Assembly: GCF_900187965.1 (NCBI RefSeq)
Contig: NZ_FZNL01000021.1
Location: 17,787 to 81,786 of the forward strand
Length of the DNA stretch: 64,000 bases
Reading direction: 5' to 3'
From: Flavobacterium sp. ov086
Lineage (GTDB): Bacteria > Bacteroidota > Bacteroidia > Flavobacteriales > Flavobacteriaceae
Part shown: positions 53,408 to 62,382 of the stretch, in pieces
How positions within the stretch are numbered: position 1 is the first letter of the stretch
Layout: every line of letters starts with the position of its first letter
Program-made: the position numbers and the translations under genes
The notes under the pieces: generated by a model
What the model was told of the DNA's origin: nothing
The model's input: only the letters and a program-made list of their open reading frames with translations
The model's database searches: none

Positions 53408-54274
53408 ATGGAAACAGTCATTGAAAATATACCAACTGGAAAGCCTAAGTGGTTAAAAGTAAAACTTCCAATTGGACAAAAATATACTGAACTTCGTGGT
53501 TTAGTTGATAAATACAGCTTAAACACCATTTGTACCTCAGGAAGTTGCCCTAATATGGGAGAATGCTGGGGAGAAGGAACAGCAACGTTTATGATTTTAG
53601 GAAATGTTTGTACCCGTTCTTGCGGATTTTGCGGTGTCAAAACCGGCAGACCTGAAACGGTAGATTGGGACGAACCTGAAAAAGTAGCACGTTCTATAAA
53701 AATCATGAACATCAAACATGCCGTAATTACAAGCGTTGACAGAGATGATTTGAAAGATGGAGGTTCTATTATCTGGATCGAAACTGTAAAAGCGATTCGC
53801 AGAATGAACCCAAACACTACTCTTGAAACTTTAATTCCTGATTTTCAAGGAATCGAAAGAAATATTGATAGAATTGTAGAAGCAAATCCTGAAGTAGTTT
53901 CTCATAATGTTGAAACGGTTCGCCGTTTGACTCGCGAAGTTCGTATTCAGGCAAAATATGATCGTAGTTTAGAAGTTTTACGTTATTTGAAAGAAAAAGG
54001 AATTAACAGAACTAAATCAGGAATCATGTTAGGTCTTGGCGAAACTGAAGAGGAAGTTTTTCAGACGATGACAGATCTAAGAAATGCAAATGTTGACGTT
54101 GTTACAATTGGTCAATACTTGCAGCCAAGTAAAAAACATTTACCGGTAAAAGAGTTTATCACACCGGAACAATTTGCCAAATACGAAAAATTTGGTCTTG
54201 AATTAGGTTTCCGCCATGTAGAAAGCGGGCCTTTAGTTCGTTCTTCATACAAAGCACAAAAACACATTCTCTAA
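53408..54274 (+). CDS. lipA: Lipoyl synthase LipA
   Basis: A 288-residue radical SAM enzyme that inserts two sulfurs into octanoyl-protein. The auxiliary cluster motif is CTSGSCPNMGEC, the radical SAM cluster is CTRSCGFC and the C-terminal ligand is RSSY. The length is usual. It is followed by gap after a 66-base gap containing the hairpin at 54280-54323, so the two may share a transcript. Confidence 0.97.
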   Translation: METVIENIPTGKPKWLKVKLPIGQKYTELRGLVDKYSLNTICTSGSCPNMGECWGEGTATFMILGNVCTRSCGFCGVKTGRPETVDWDEPEKVARSIKIMNIKHAVITSVDRDDLKDGGSIIWIETVKAIRRMNPNTTLETLIPDFQGIERNIDRIVEANPEVVSHNVETVRRLTREVRIQAKYDRSLEVLRYLKEKGINRTKSGIMLGLGETEEEVFQTMTDLRNANVDVVTIGQYLQPSKKHLPVKEFITPEQFAKYEKFGLELGFRHVESGPLVRSSYKAQKHIL

Positions 54275-54279
54275 AAAGT

Positions 54280-54323
54280 TTAACCGTTTGTTCGTTTAAT
54301 TGTTAAATCGGACAAACGATTAA
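54280..54323. repeat. Hairpin between lipA and gap
   Basis: TTAACCGTTTGT (54280-54291) pairs with ACAAACGATTAA (54312-54323) at 11 of 12 positions. No T-run follows, so it is more likely a processing or stability element than a terminator. Confidence 0.55.
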
Positions 54324-54340
54324 CCGAATAAACAAAAATA

Positions 54341-55339
54341 TTGAAAACTAGAATTGCTATAAACGGTTTTGGAAGAATTGGAAGAAATTTATTCCGCCTT
54401 CTTATAAACCATCCCCAAATTGAAGTCATTGCAATTAATGATATTGCAGATAACAGAACCATGTCGCATTTGATAAAATACGACAGTATCCATGGCGTTT
54501 TACCTTTTGAAGTTAGTTATGATGATGAGGGGATTATTGTTAATGGAAAACATTTTGTGTTTTTTCATGAAAAAAGTATTTCCAATATAGACTGGAAAAG
54601 TCACAATATTGATTTTGTAATTGAGTCTACCGGAAAATATAAAACGCATGAAGAATTAAATGCACATATTGAAGCCGGAGCCAAAAAAGTAATTCTTTCA
54701 GCTCCATCAGAAGTTGATACTATAAAAACAGTAGTTCTTGGTGTAAACGAAAATATCCTGGACGGAAGCGAAAATATTGTTTCAAATGCAAGTTGCACGA
54801 CAAATAATGCTGCTCCAATGATAAAAATCATCGATGAATTGTGTGGAATTGAGCAAGCTTACATCACAACAATACATTCCTACACAACAGACCAAAGCCT
54901 TCACGACCAACCACATAAGGACTTGCGACGTGCAAGAGGCGCAAGTCAGTCAATTGTTCCAACAACTACGGGTGCAGCTAAGGCATTAACGAAAATTTTC
55001 CCTAAATTGCATCATAAAATCGGAGGTTGCGGAATTCGCGTTCCGGTACCAGATGGTTCATTAACAGACATCACGTTTAATGTAAAACGCGCTGTTACTA
55101 TTGAAGAAATTAATAACGCATTTCAAAAAGCCTCAAAAACAAATTTAAAAGGAATATTAGATTACACAGAAGATCCTATCGTTTCTGTTGATGTAATTGG
55201 CAATACACATTCGTGCTTGTTTGACGCACAACTAACCTCTGTTATAGACAAAATGGTAAAAGTTGTGGGTTGGTACGATAATGAAATTGGCTATTCATCA
55301 AGATTAATAGATTTGATTTTACTAATAAAGAAAACATAG
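54341..55339 (+). CDS. gap: Type I glyceraldehyde-3-phosphate dehydrogenase
   Basis: A 332-residue GAPDH. The NAD-binding motif INGFGRIGRNLFR is at the N-terminus and the catalytic cysteine is in SNASCTTNNAAP. The family box SYTTDQSLHDQPHKDLRRARG and the C-terminal WYDNEIGYSSR are intact. The start is TTG at 54341; no ATG gives the dinucleotide motif. The ASCTTNNAAP form is NAD-dependent in the typical glycolytic group. It is followed after 26 bases by a sensor kinase gene. Confidence 0.95.
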   Translation: MKTRIAINGFGRIGRNLFRLLINHPQIEVIAINDIADNRTMSHLIKYDSIHGVLPFEVSYDDEGIIVNGKHFVFFHEKSISNIDWKSHNIDFVIESTGKYKTHEELNAHIEAGAKKVILSAPSEVDTIKTVVLGVNENILDGSENIVSNASCTTNNAAPMIKIIDELCGIEQAYITTIHSYTTDQSLHDQPHKDLRRARGASQSIVPTTTGAAKALTKIFPKLHHKIGGCGIRVPVPDGSLTDITFNVKRAVTIEEINNAFQKASKTNLKGILDYTEDPIVSVDVIGNTHSCLFDAQLTSVIDKMVKVVGWYDNEIGYSSRLIDLILLIKKT

Positions 55340-55365
55340 AATTCATTGTAAAAGCATAGCCATAC

Positions 55366-57537
55366 ATGAAATATCATCTTTTTATTCTTGTTTGTTTTTT
55401 TAATTCATTTTTGTATTCTCAAACTAAACAGAATACAGATAGCATTTCCTATTACAATAAACTAGCAAACAAGAATCTTAACAAAAAAGAGTATAATCAG
55501 GCTGTTTTTTACACTAAAAAATCAATCGATTTTTGCGAAACCAACCACAAAACAGAGAATTTAGCCAATCAGACTTTTAAACTTGGCAAAATCTATTACA
55601 ATCAAAAGAAATACGAAGAAGCTTTAAAAAACTTCCATAAAAGCATTTCTTTCTTTGACAATGTAAATCCAACTTGTACCAAAGTATTAGCTTTACATTA
55701 TATAGGCTTAACCAATACCGCACAAGGCGATTACGCAACGGCTAACATCTACTACAAAAAAGCAAATGATCTTTTAAAAGAGCTCAATATTAATGATCAG
55801 GCCGAGGTTTTAAATTATCAGAAAGCAATGGCGCTAAAAGCAAATAAGAATTTACCTTTGGCTGCAAAGTCCTTTCAAAGCATAATTAAAAAACCAGATA
55901 ATCCATCTCTTTTAAAAACAAAAATTGACGCTTATTACCAGCTTGGGTTAATTGAAACAAAACTCAAACGAAACGATTCGGCAATAGTTTATTTTAACAA
56001 TGCTTTAGATTATAATGCAAAAACAAATAATCTGTCTCAAAAATCCAAGATTATCCTGGGCATTAGCCAATATTACAAACAAAACAAAAACTACGATCTT
56101 GCTTATTCTTATCTGGACGAACATTATCAAATAGAAAATTATCTTTTAAAGTTAAAAAATGTAAAGATTAATCTTAATGAATTTGAAAAATTCAAAAAAA
56201 ATGAATCTGTAAACAACACAATTAAACGCGAAAGTGAAGAGAAAATCCAGTTAAAAACATATCGATACTCAAAACTTGTGAGCATTTTGGCAATTGCCCT
56301 TATTTCGATTTTATCCCTCTTAAGTTTAGCATTATACAAAAACAATATTATTCGAAATCAGAATAATTTACTCTTACGAGAAAAAAACAAAGAACTTATT
56401 CTGGCAAAAAACAAAGCCGAAAAAGCATCAAAGGCCCGATCAGAATTTCTTTCCACCGTAAGTCATGAGCTCCGGACACCTTTGAATGCAATTAACGGAA
56501 TCACACATTTACTCCTTGAAGACAATCCTAAAAAAACACAATTAAAATATCTCGAATCTTTAAAATTCTCCGGAAATTACCTGACTACTTTTATTAATGA
56601 AATCCTTGAAATCAATAAAATTGATTCGACTAAAGTTGAAATAGAAAACATTAGCTTCAATCTAAAAGAATTACTATTCAACATCCAAAGTTCCCTCAAA
56701 GAATTAGCAACTGCTAACAAAAATTATTTCAATCTTGAAATTGATGAAACTATTCCAAATAATTTAATTGGAGACCCGACCAAATTATCTCAAATCATAT
56801 TAAACTTAATAAACAATGCTTTAAAATTTACACAAAACGGAAACGTTAATGTAATAGCAAAATTATACGAGCAAGAGGACGATATTGCTACGGTTTATTT
56901 TGAAATAGTTGATACGGGAATAGGAATTCCTGAAGATAAACTACAAACCGTTTTTGAAAGCTTCTCGCAAGGATCTATAGAAGTTAACAGAAAATATGGA
57001 GGAACGGGGTTAGGTCTTACCATTGTAAAAAAACTTATTGAACTTTTGGGTGGTGAGATAAAACTAAAAAGTGAAGTCGGCAAAGGATCTACTTTTACAT
57101 TTAAACTAAATTTCAAGATCAATAACGAACCTCTAGAAATCGTCGAAGAAGTAAAACCTTACAATGATAAGCAATTGAAACACAAATCGATTTTATTGAT
57201 TGAAGACAACAAAATCAATCAAATGATTACCCGAAAAATGCTTGAAAACAAAGCCATTAGTTGCGAAATCCTCGATAATGGCGAAGATGCTGTAGAACTT
57301 TTAAAAGTCAAACGTTTCGACATGATCTTAATGGATGTTCACTTACCGGGAATCAACGGAACGACAGCCACACAACAAATCAGAGATTTTGACAAAACGA
57401 CTCCAATTATTGCATTGACAGCCATTTCGCTTGACGAAAACAGAGATATGCTTTTATCTTTTGGAATGAATGATGTGATTACAAAACCATTTGTTCCAGA
57501 CGAATTTTACAGCACTATTGCTAAGTTTTTTGATTAG
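55366..57537 (+). CDS. Hybrid sensor histidine kinase with TPR sensor and REC domain
   Basis: A 723-residue protein. A signal peptide leads to a periplasmic TPR array (about residues 35-270), then a membrane helix (about 303-322), a coiled-coil linker, and a HisKA domain with SHELRTPLNAING. The HATPase domain shows NLINNALKF, DTGIGIPEDKL and GGTGLGLTIV. The C-terminal REC domain has the phospho-Asp in MILMDVHLPGINGT. With no separate response regulator nearby, the output is unknown. It ends four bases before the convergent lpxK gene. Confidence 0.93.
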   Translation: MKYHLFILVCFFNSFLYSQTKQNTDSISYYNKLANKNLNKKEYNQAVFYTKKSIDFCETNHKTENLANQTFKLGKIYYNQKKYEEALKNFHKSISFFDNVNPTCTKVLALHYIGLTNTAQGDYATANIYYKKANDLLKELNINDQAEVLNYQKAMALKANKNLPLAAKSFQSIIKKPDNPSLLKTKIDAYYQLGLIETKLKRNDSAIVYFNNALDYNAKTNNLSQKSKIILGISQYYKQNKNYDLAYSYLDEHYQIENYLLKLKNVKINLNEFEKFKKNESVNNTIKRESEEKIQLKTYRYSKLVSILAIALISILSLLSLALYKNNIIRNQNNLLLREKNKELILAKNKAEKASKARSEFLSTVSHELRTPLNAINGITHLLLEDNPKKTQLKYLESLKFSGNYLTTFINEILEINKIDSTKVEIENISFNLKELLFNIQSSLKELATANKNYFNLEIDETIPNNLIGDPTKLSQIILNLINNALKFTQNGNVNVIAKLYEQEDDIATVYFEIVDTGIGIPEDKLQTVFESFSQGSIEVNRKYGGTGLGLTIVKKLIELLGGEIKLKSEVGKGSTFTFKLNFKINNEPLEIVEEVKPYNDKQLKHKSILLIEDNKINQMITRKMLENKAISCEILDNGEDAVELLKVKRFDMILMDVHLPGINGTTATQQIRDFDKTTPIIALTAISLDENRDMLLSFGMNDVITKPFVPDEFYSTIAKFFD

Positions 57538-57541
57538 ATTT

Positions 57542-58564
57542 TTAAACTTCTAAACTATTTTTGACATATTCCAGAACCGTTTTGTCAAAGTTTTGTTTGT
57601 TATTGATGAAGGTGCTTTTTATTGGTAAATAATAGAGTTGTGAAACCAATTTAGAATCTTTCAGTCGTACATAATCTTTCTCTGTTGTAACAATCTTTTT
57701 GCTTTGCGCTTTATTCTGAATTGTGTCTAAATCTGAATCTAAAAAATGATGATGATCCGGAAAAGTCAAACATTCATCTTTTTCATTTTTTAAATAATCA
57801 AAAAATGGTGTTGGTTTTGCAATTCCTGCCAAAAGTAATTTCGATTCATTTTTGATTTCATTTACAGCAATTTGTTCTTCTTTACTATAAATTGCATCAT
57901 CATAATCTATGTAGCTAAAAAAAGATTGCTGCGCAGAACTTAACTTCAACTTCAATCTAATTTCTTCTTGTTTTTGGGCTGATAAATCTTTTGGACATTT
58001 TGTTACTACAATAATATTCGCACGATTTGCACCGCTTCTGCTTTCACGTAAATTTCCGGTTGGCAGCATAAAATCATCAGCATACAAATCATCATAAGAA
58101 GTCAATAAAATATAAAAACCAGCTTTTACTTTTCGATGTTGATAAGCATCATCCAATAAAATTATTTGAGGTTTTTCTTTTTGAGAAAGTAATTGTGTAA
58201 TTCCGTTTGTTCGATTGGCATCAACTGCAACCTGGATATTTGGAAATTTCTGATAAAACTGAAAAGGTTCATCTCCTAAAATTTCCGCATTTGAAGTTGA
58301 ATCTGCCAGCACAAAACCTTCAGACTTACGTTTGTAACCTCTGCTTAAAGTCGCAATTTTATATTGATCAGATAATAAGCGAATCAAATATTCAATTTGA
58401 GGTGTTTTACCGGTTCCGCCTACGCTAAGATTTCCAACAGCAATAACCGGAATATCAAATGAAGTTGACTTCAGAATTCCTTTATCAAAAAGAAAATTTC
58501 TGATTGAAGTAATGAAGCCGTATAAAATGGCAAATGGAAAAAGTATTTTTCGAATTATATTCAT
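57542..58564 (-). CDS. lpxK: Tetraacyldisaccharide 4'-kinase LpxK
   Basis: A 340-residue inner-membrane kinase that phosphorylates lipid A precursor at the 4' position. An N-terminal hydrophobic helix is followed by the P-loop VGNLSVGGTGKTP, LSRGYKRKSEG, LLDDAYQHRKV and the catalytic DDAYQHR box. The length is normal. It is divergent from the Nif3-like gene across a spacer containing the family-C palindrome. Confidence 0.95.
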   Translation of the reverse strand: MNIIRKILFPFAILYGFITSIRNFLFDKGILKSTSFDIPVIAVGNLSVGGTGKTPQIEYLIRLLSDQYKIATLSRGYKRKSEGFVLADSTSNAEILGDEPFQFYQKFPNIQVAVDANRTNGITQLLSQKEKPQIILLDDAYQHRKVKAGFYILLTSYDDLYADDFMLPTGNLRESRSGANRANIIVVTKCPKDLSAQKQEEIRLKLKLSSAQQSFFSYIDYDDAIYSKEEQIAVNEIKNESKLLLAGIAKPTPFFDYLKNEKDECLTFPDHHHFLDSDLDTIQNKAQSKKIVTTEKDYVRLKDSKLVSQLYYLPIKSTFINNKQNFDKTVLEYVKNSLEV

Positions 58565-58594
58565 TTTACGAAAGTATAATTTTTTTCGTTAATT

Positions 58595-58645
58595 TGTTTC
58601 AGGTTTCAAGTTTCAAGTTTTTTCCCCACAACATGAAACCTGAAA
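58595..58645. repeat. Family-C palindrome in the lpxK-nif3 spacer
   Basis: GTTTCAGGTTTCAAG (58595-58609) pairs with CATGAAACCTGAAAC (58631-58645) with few mismatches. AAACCTGAAAC recurs at about 58651, giving a partial third arm. It is closely related to the element at 9913-9967. Confidence 0.7.
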
Positions 58646-58674
58646 CAAATAAAACCTGAAACTAAAAGCAAAAA

Positions 58675-59769
58675 ATGAAAATCAAAAATATAATAGAAGT
58701 TCTCGAAGAAATGGCACCTTTGGCTTACGCCGAAGATTTTGACAATGTTGGCCTTTTGGTTGGAAATTCTGACACTGAAAGTACCGGAGCTTTAGTTTGT
58801 CATGATGCTTTAGAAAATGTAATTGACGAAGCTATTGCTAAAAATTGCAATTTGGTTATTTGCTTCCACCCGATTTTATTCTCTGGAATTAAAAAAATAA
58901 CCGGTAAAAACTATGTCGAACGTGCGATCTTGAAAGCCATCAAAAATGACATTGCCATTTATGCCGTTCATACCGCACTTGACAATCATTCGCAAGGTGT
59001 AAATAAAATATTTTGTGACGCTTTGGGTTTAATCAATACAAAAGTTTTGATTCCGAAACAGAATTTTATTCAAAAATTAGTTACTTATACAACTCCCGAT
59101 AATTCCGATAGAGTTCGCAATGCCATGTTTGAAGCTGGGGCCGGAACCATTGGAAATTATGACAATTGTAGTTTTAATACCGAAGGCTTTTTTACCTTTA
59201 AAGGAAATGAAGACAGCAATCCTGTAATTGGAGAAAAAGGAAAATTACATACCGGAACTGAAATAAAGATTGAAGTTATTTTTGAAAAACATTTACAATC
59301 AAAAATTTTGAAAGCACTTCTTGCAAATCATATTTATGAAGAAGTGGCTTATGAAATCTATAATCTTCAAAACTCACATCAAAATATTGGGTTGGGAATG
59401 ATTGGGGAATTTGAAACTGAAATGGATGAAAAAGAGTTTTTACTTTTCGTAAAAGACAAAATGATTGCTGATGGAATTCGCCATTCAGCATTTTTAGGAA
59501 AGAAAATAAAGAAAGTAGCCGTTTTGGGCGGTTCTGGGAGTTTTGCCATAAAAAATGCAATTATGGCTGGAGCCGATGCTTTTTTGACTGCCGATTTAAA
59601 ATACCATCAGTTTTATGAAGCTGAAAATCGTCTACTTTTAGCCGATATTGGTCATTTTGAGAGCGAACGCTATACAAAAAACTATATTGTTGATTATCTT
59701 CGAAAAAAAATCCTTAATTTTGCAATCATTTTATCAGAAGAAAATACAAATCCAGTTAAGTACTTATAG
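58675..59769 (+). CDS. Nif3-like dinuclear metal-centre protein (GTP cyclohydrolase I type 2 homolog)
   Basis: A 364-residue YqfO-type protein. Metal ligands are visible in CFHPILFSGIKK, AVHTALDNHSQG and the C-terminal DIGHFESER. The inserted domain (about residues 125-235) is of the CutA-like PII type found in long members. The true function is unsettled. It lies three bases before the CdsZ-family gene, a pair conserved in Bacteroidota. Confidence 0.92.
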   Translation: MKIKNIIEVLEEMAPLAYAEDFDNVGLLVGNSDTESTGALVCHDALENVIDEAIAKNCNLVICFHPILFSGIKKITGKNYVERAILKAIKNDIAIYAVHTALDNHSQGVNKIFCDALGLINTKVLIPKQNFIQKLVTYTTPDNSDRVRNAMFEAGAGTIGNYDNCSFNTEGFFTFKGNEDSNPVIGEKGKLHTGTEIKIEVIFEKHLQSKILKALLANHIYEEVAYEIYNLQNSHQNIGLGMIGEFETEMDEKEFLLFVKDKMIADGIRHSAFLGKKIKKVAVLGGSGSFAIKNAIMAGADAFLTADLKYHQFYEAENRLLLADIGHFESERYTKNYIVDYLRKKILNFAIILSEENTNPVKYL

Positions 59770-59772
59770 AAT

Positions 59773-60552
59773 ATGGCGAATACGAAAGAATTAAGTGTTG
59801 AGGACAAGTTAAGAGCAATATACGATTTACAGCTTATTGACTCTAGAATTGACGAAATCAGAAACGTAAGAGGAGAACTTCCTTTAGAAGTGGAAGATTT
59901 AGAAGATGAAGTTGCAGGTTTGAGCACTCGTTCAGAGAAACTGAAAAGTGAACTTGAAGTGATTGAAGATCTTATCAAAGCAAAGAAAAATGCTATTGAT
60001 GAGCACAAAGAGGTTATCAAAAAATACACAAAACAACAAGAATCAGTTCGTAATAACAGAGAATTTAATTCTTTGACTAAAGAGGTTGAATTTCAAGAAT
60101 TAGAAATTCAATTGGCTGAAAAGCAAATCAAAGAAATGAAAGCTTCTATCGAACATAAAAAAGAAGTTACTTCTAATTTAAAAGAAAAACTTGACGCTAA
60201 AAGCACTCATTTAAAACATAAAAAATCTGAATTAGATGCTATTATGGCTGAAACTCAAAAAGAAGAGATCTTCTTGTCTGAGAAATCAGCTGAGTTTTCT
60301 GCTCAGATTGAAGAAAGATTATTAGCTGCTTATACTAGAATCAGAACTAGTGTTCGTAATGGTTTAGCGGTTGTATCTATCGAAAGAGGAGCTTCTGCAG
60401 GATCATTCTTCACTATTCCGCCACAAACTCAGGTAGAGATCGCTTCTAGAAAGAAAATCATTACTGATGAGCACTCTGGAAGAATTTTAGTTGACAGCGC
60501 ATTAGCTGAAGAAGAAAAAGAAAAAATGGAACAATTGTTCTCTAAATTCTAA
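59773..60552 (+). CDS. C4-type zinc-ribbon family protein (CdsZ-like) lacking its cysteines
   Basis: A 259-residue protein. It is a long antiparallel coiled coil (about residues 30-195) followed by the family ribbon region. In homologues the two pairs of cysteines form a zinc site (CxxC and CxxC). Here the aligned residues are Ser208 and Ser211 (ERGASAGSFF) and Asp232 and Ser235 (DEHSGRIL), so zinc binding is lost, although the surrounding IPPQ and GRILVD remain. The family is tied to cell wall and DNA-related roles without a settled function. It is coupled to the Nif3-like gene. Confidence 0.88.
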   Translation: MANTKELSVEDKLRAIYDLQLIDSRIDEIRNVRGELPLEVEDLEDEVAGLSTRSEKLKSELEVIEDLIKAKKNAIDEHKEVIKKYTKQQESVRNNREFNSLTKEVEFQELEIQLAEKQIKEMKASIEHKKEVTSNLKEKLDAKSTHLKHKKSELDAIMAETQKEEIFLSEKSAEFSAQIEERLLAAYTRIRTSVRNGLAVVSIERGASAGSFFTIPPQTQVEIASRKKIITDEHSGRILVDSALAEEEKEKMEQLFSKF

Positions 60553-60555
60553 ATA

Positions 60556-60586
60556 AGAGTCCCGATCTAATCGGGACTTTTTTTTA
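60556..60586 (+). terminator. Terminator after the zinc-ribbon family gene
   Basis: Perfect nine-base stem AGTCCCGAT (60558-60566) / ATCGGGACT (60570-60578) with a three-base loop and a run of eight T. Confidence 0.92.
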
Positions 60587-60598
60587 AACAAAATTTTC

Positions 60599-60678
60599 CG
60601 CCACGAATTTCACCAATTTCACTAATTTTTATATCCTAAGAATAAAAATTCGTGCTAAATTTGTGAAATTCGTGGCGA
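60599..60678. repeat. Family-B palindrome
   Basis: CGCCACGAATTTCAC (60599-60613) pairs with GTGAAATTCGTGGCG (60664-60678), and AATTTTTAT / ATAAAAATT forms the centre. It shares words with the elements at 10714 and 42448. Confidence 0.8.
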
Positions 60679-60734
60679 TATTTTTTTGAGAACAGCTTTC
60701 GAATAATTATACCTTTATCATTAAATTACTTGTT

Positions 60735-61586
60735 TTGGGAATTAAAAAAGGAATTCGTTTCATTACATTAAAATCAGTTGGATCATACATTAACTTCTTG
60801 AGTTACGTTCGTCCGCAAAAAGCTGTCGAACTTTCGTATGCCCTTTTTAGCCAGCCGAGAATTGGGAGATTACAAAAAGACAGTTTGCCAAAAATCCTAA
60901 GAAATACTGAAACAGAAACGTTTCATCATAACGAACATCACTTTCAGACGTATGTCTGGAAAGGGAACGAAACCAAAATTCTTCTTGTTCACGGATGGGA
61001 AAGCAATTCTTCGCGTTGGAAAAAGACTTTGCCACATCTTCAAAAATCAGGAAGCACTATTATTGCCATTGATGCACCAGCTCACGGACAAAGCAGCGGT
61101 AAAGAATTTAATGTTCCGCTTTATGCTGAGTTCATCAACAAAGCTGTCGAGAAATATCAGCCTAACATTATAATTGGGCATTCTATTGGCGGCATAGCCT
61201 GTGTTTATCACCAATATTTATTCCCAAATACCAGCATTAATAAAATGGTGATTCTTGGAGCGCCATCAGAATTAAAAACTTTAATTGACAATTATGTCTC
61301 GATGTTAAGTTTGAATACCAGAATGTTTTCACTTTTAGAAGGCAAATTCATGAATCGTTTCAACTTTAAACTGGAAGATTTCTCCGGACAAAGATTCGCT
61401 GCAGAATTTAATATCCCAGGTTTAATTGCACATGATACATCAGATAATGTTGTGGCTTTTGAAGAAGGAAAGAAAATTGCAAGTAATTGGAAAAACAGTC
61501 AGTTTATTGAAACCAAAGGCTTAGGCCACGGAATGCATGATGACGAATTGTATCAGAAAGTGATTGAGTTTTTGTTTGCTTCTTAA
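60735..61586 (+). CDS. Alpha/beta hydrolase
   Basis: A 283-residue hydrolase of the alpha/beta fold. The oxyanion region is LVHGWESNSSRW, the nucleophile elbow is GHSIGG, and the His candidate is in GLGHGMHDDELY. The substrate cannot be told. The start is a TTG at 60735 with no better ATG. A short repeat, GGTTCAAAG, follows the stop and separates it from the convergent HTH gene. Confidence 0.85.
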   Translation: MGIKKGIRFITLKSVGSYINFLSYVRPQKAVELSYALFSQPRIGRLQKDSLPKILRNTETETFHHNEHHFQTYVWKGNETKILLVHGWESNSSRWKKTLPHLQKSGSTIIAIDAPAHGQSSGKEFNVPLYAEFINKAVEKYQPNIIIGHSIGGIACVYHQYLFPNTSINKMVILGAPSELKTLIDNYVSMLSLNTRMFSLLEGKFMNRFNFKLEDFSGQRFAAEFNIPGLIAHDTSDNVVAFEEGKKIASNWKNSQFIETKGLGHGMHDDELYQKVIEFLFAS

Positions 61587-61622
61587 AGGTTCAAAGTTAC
61601 AGAGGTTCAAAGGGACAAACCA
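61587..61622. repeat. GGTTCAAAG repeat
   Basis: GGTTCAAAGTTACAGAGG and GTTCAAAGGGACAAA occur in tandem here and again, with few changes, at 63911-63944. It is a short dispersed repeat found after stop codons. Confidence 0.6.
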
Positions 61623-61627
61623 TTTGT

Positions 61628-62308
61628 TTAAACTACTATCTCAAAATATCGCAACAACTCTTTTTCGCCTTTTCCGGTAATAATTATAGCTCTTGAATCT
61701 TTGGTTCTTCTCAACCAATCATCGTTTATCATTTTATTGAATAAGAGTGAACCAATATAACCTGCAATATGATTTCTTCTTTCGCTCCAATCCAGGCAAG
61801 GTTTTAAAAATATCCGTTTTTGCTTTTGGGCTTCTTTTATATTAATCCCAAAATCAGAAAACCATTTCTCTCCTTCAGAGCTAATTTCAAAAGTATTTTT
61901 ACTTTCGATTATTATCTTTTGTTTTAATAAACTATCAGCTAAAGCCACACCTATTTCCCCGGCTAAATGATCGTAGCAAGTTCGGCAATATTTTATTGGA
62001 GGATATTTCTCCGTTTCTTTTTTGGATTGAATTTCAGGTTTCGGAATAAGATTTGCCATTGCTTCAACAACATAAGCTACTTCCTTATTCGAAAATCTGT
62101 AATATTTATGGCGCCCTTGCTTTTCAACACTAAGTAAATCAGCATCCAGAAGTTTAGCGAGATGCATGCTCATATTTTGTGGAGACGTATTTACTGCAAC
62201 TGACAATTCGGTAGCTGTAAATGCTCTTCCGTCGAGCAATGCCCACATAATTGCAGCACGAGTTGGATCTCCAATTAAAGTTGCGGCTTTTATAAATTGA
62301 TCTTCCAT
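61628..62308 (-). CDS. ArsR-type winged-helix transcriptional regulator
   Basis: A 226-residue regulator. The winged helix (about residues 5-85) has AALMWALLDG-like helix 1, recognition helix TSPQNMSMHLAKLLDADLL and the wing VEKQGRHKYYRF. A C-terminal domain of about 130 residues contains CRTCYDHLAGEIGVALADSLL, with two cysteines that could sense metal or redox. It is divergent from the P450 gene; the intergenic palindrome at 62351-62366 is a probable operator. Confidence 0.92.
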   Translation of the reverse strand: MEDQFIKAATLIGDPTRAAIMWALLDGRAFTATELSVAVNTSPQNMSMHLAKLLDADLLSVEKQGRHKYYRFSNKEVAYVVEAMANLIPKPEIQSKKETEKYPPIKYCRTCYDHLAGEIGVALADSLLKQKIIIESKNTFEISSEGEKWFSDFGINIKEAQKQKRIFLKPCLDWSERRNHIAGYIGSLLFNKMINDDWLRRTKDSRAIIITGKGEKELLRYFEIVV

Positions 62309-62350
62309 TTAGTTTTTTATAGTTAAGTACAGAATGAAGTATCCTTTTGT

Positions 62351-62367
62351 AAAGTTAAATAACTTTG
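62351..62367 (+). promoter_or_regulatory. Operator overlapping the P450 promoter
   Basis: The perfect inverted repeat AAAGTTA-AA-TAACTTT (62351-62366) overlaps the exact -7 box TAACTTTG (62360-62367), 16 bases before the P450 ATG. A repressor bound here would block the P450 promoter. The divergent winged-helix regulator is the likely protein. Confidence 0.6.
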
Positions 62368-62382
62368 CTAAAAAAAGTAAAC

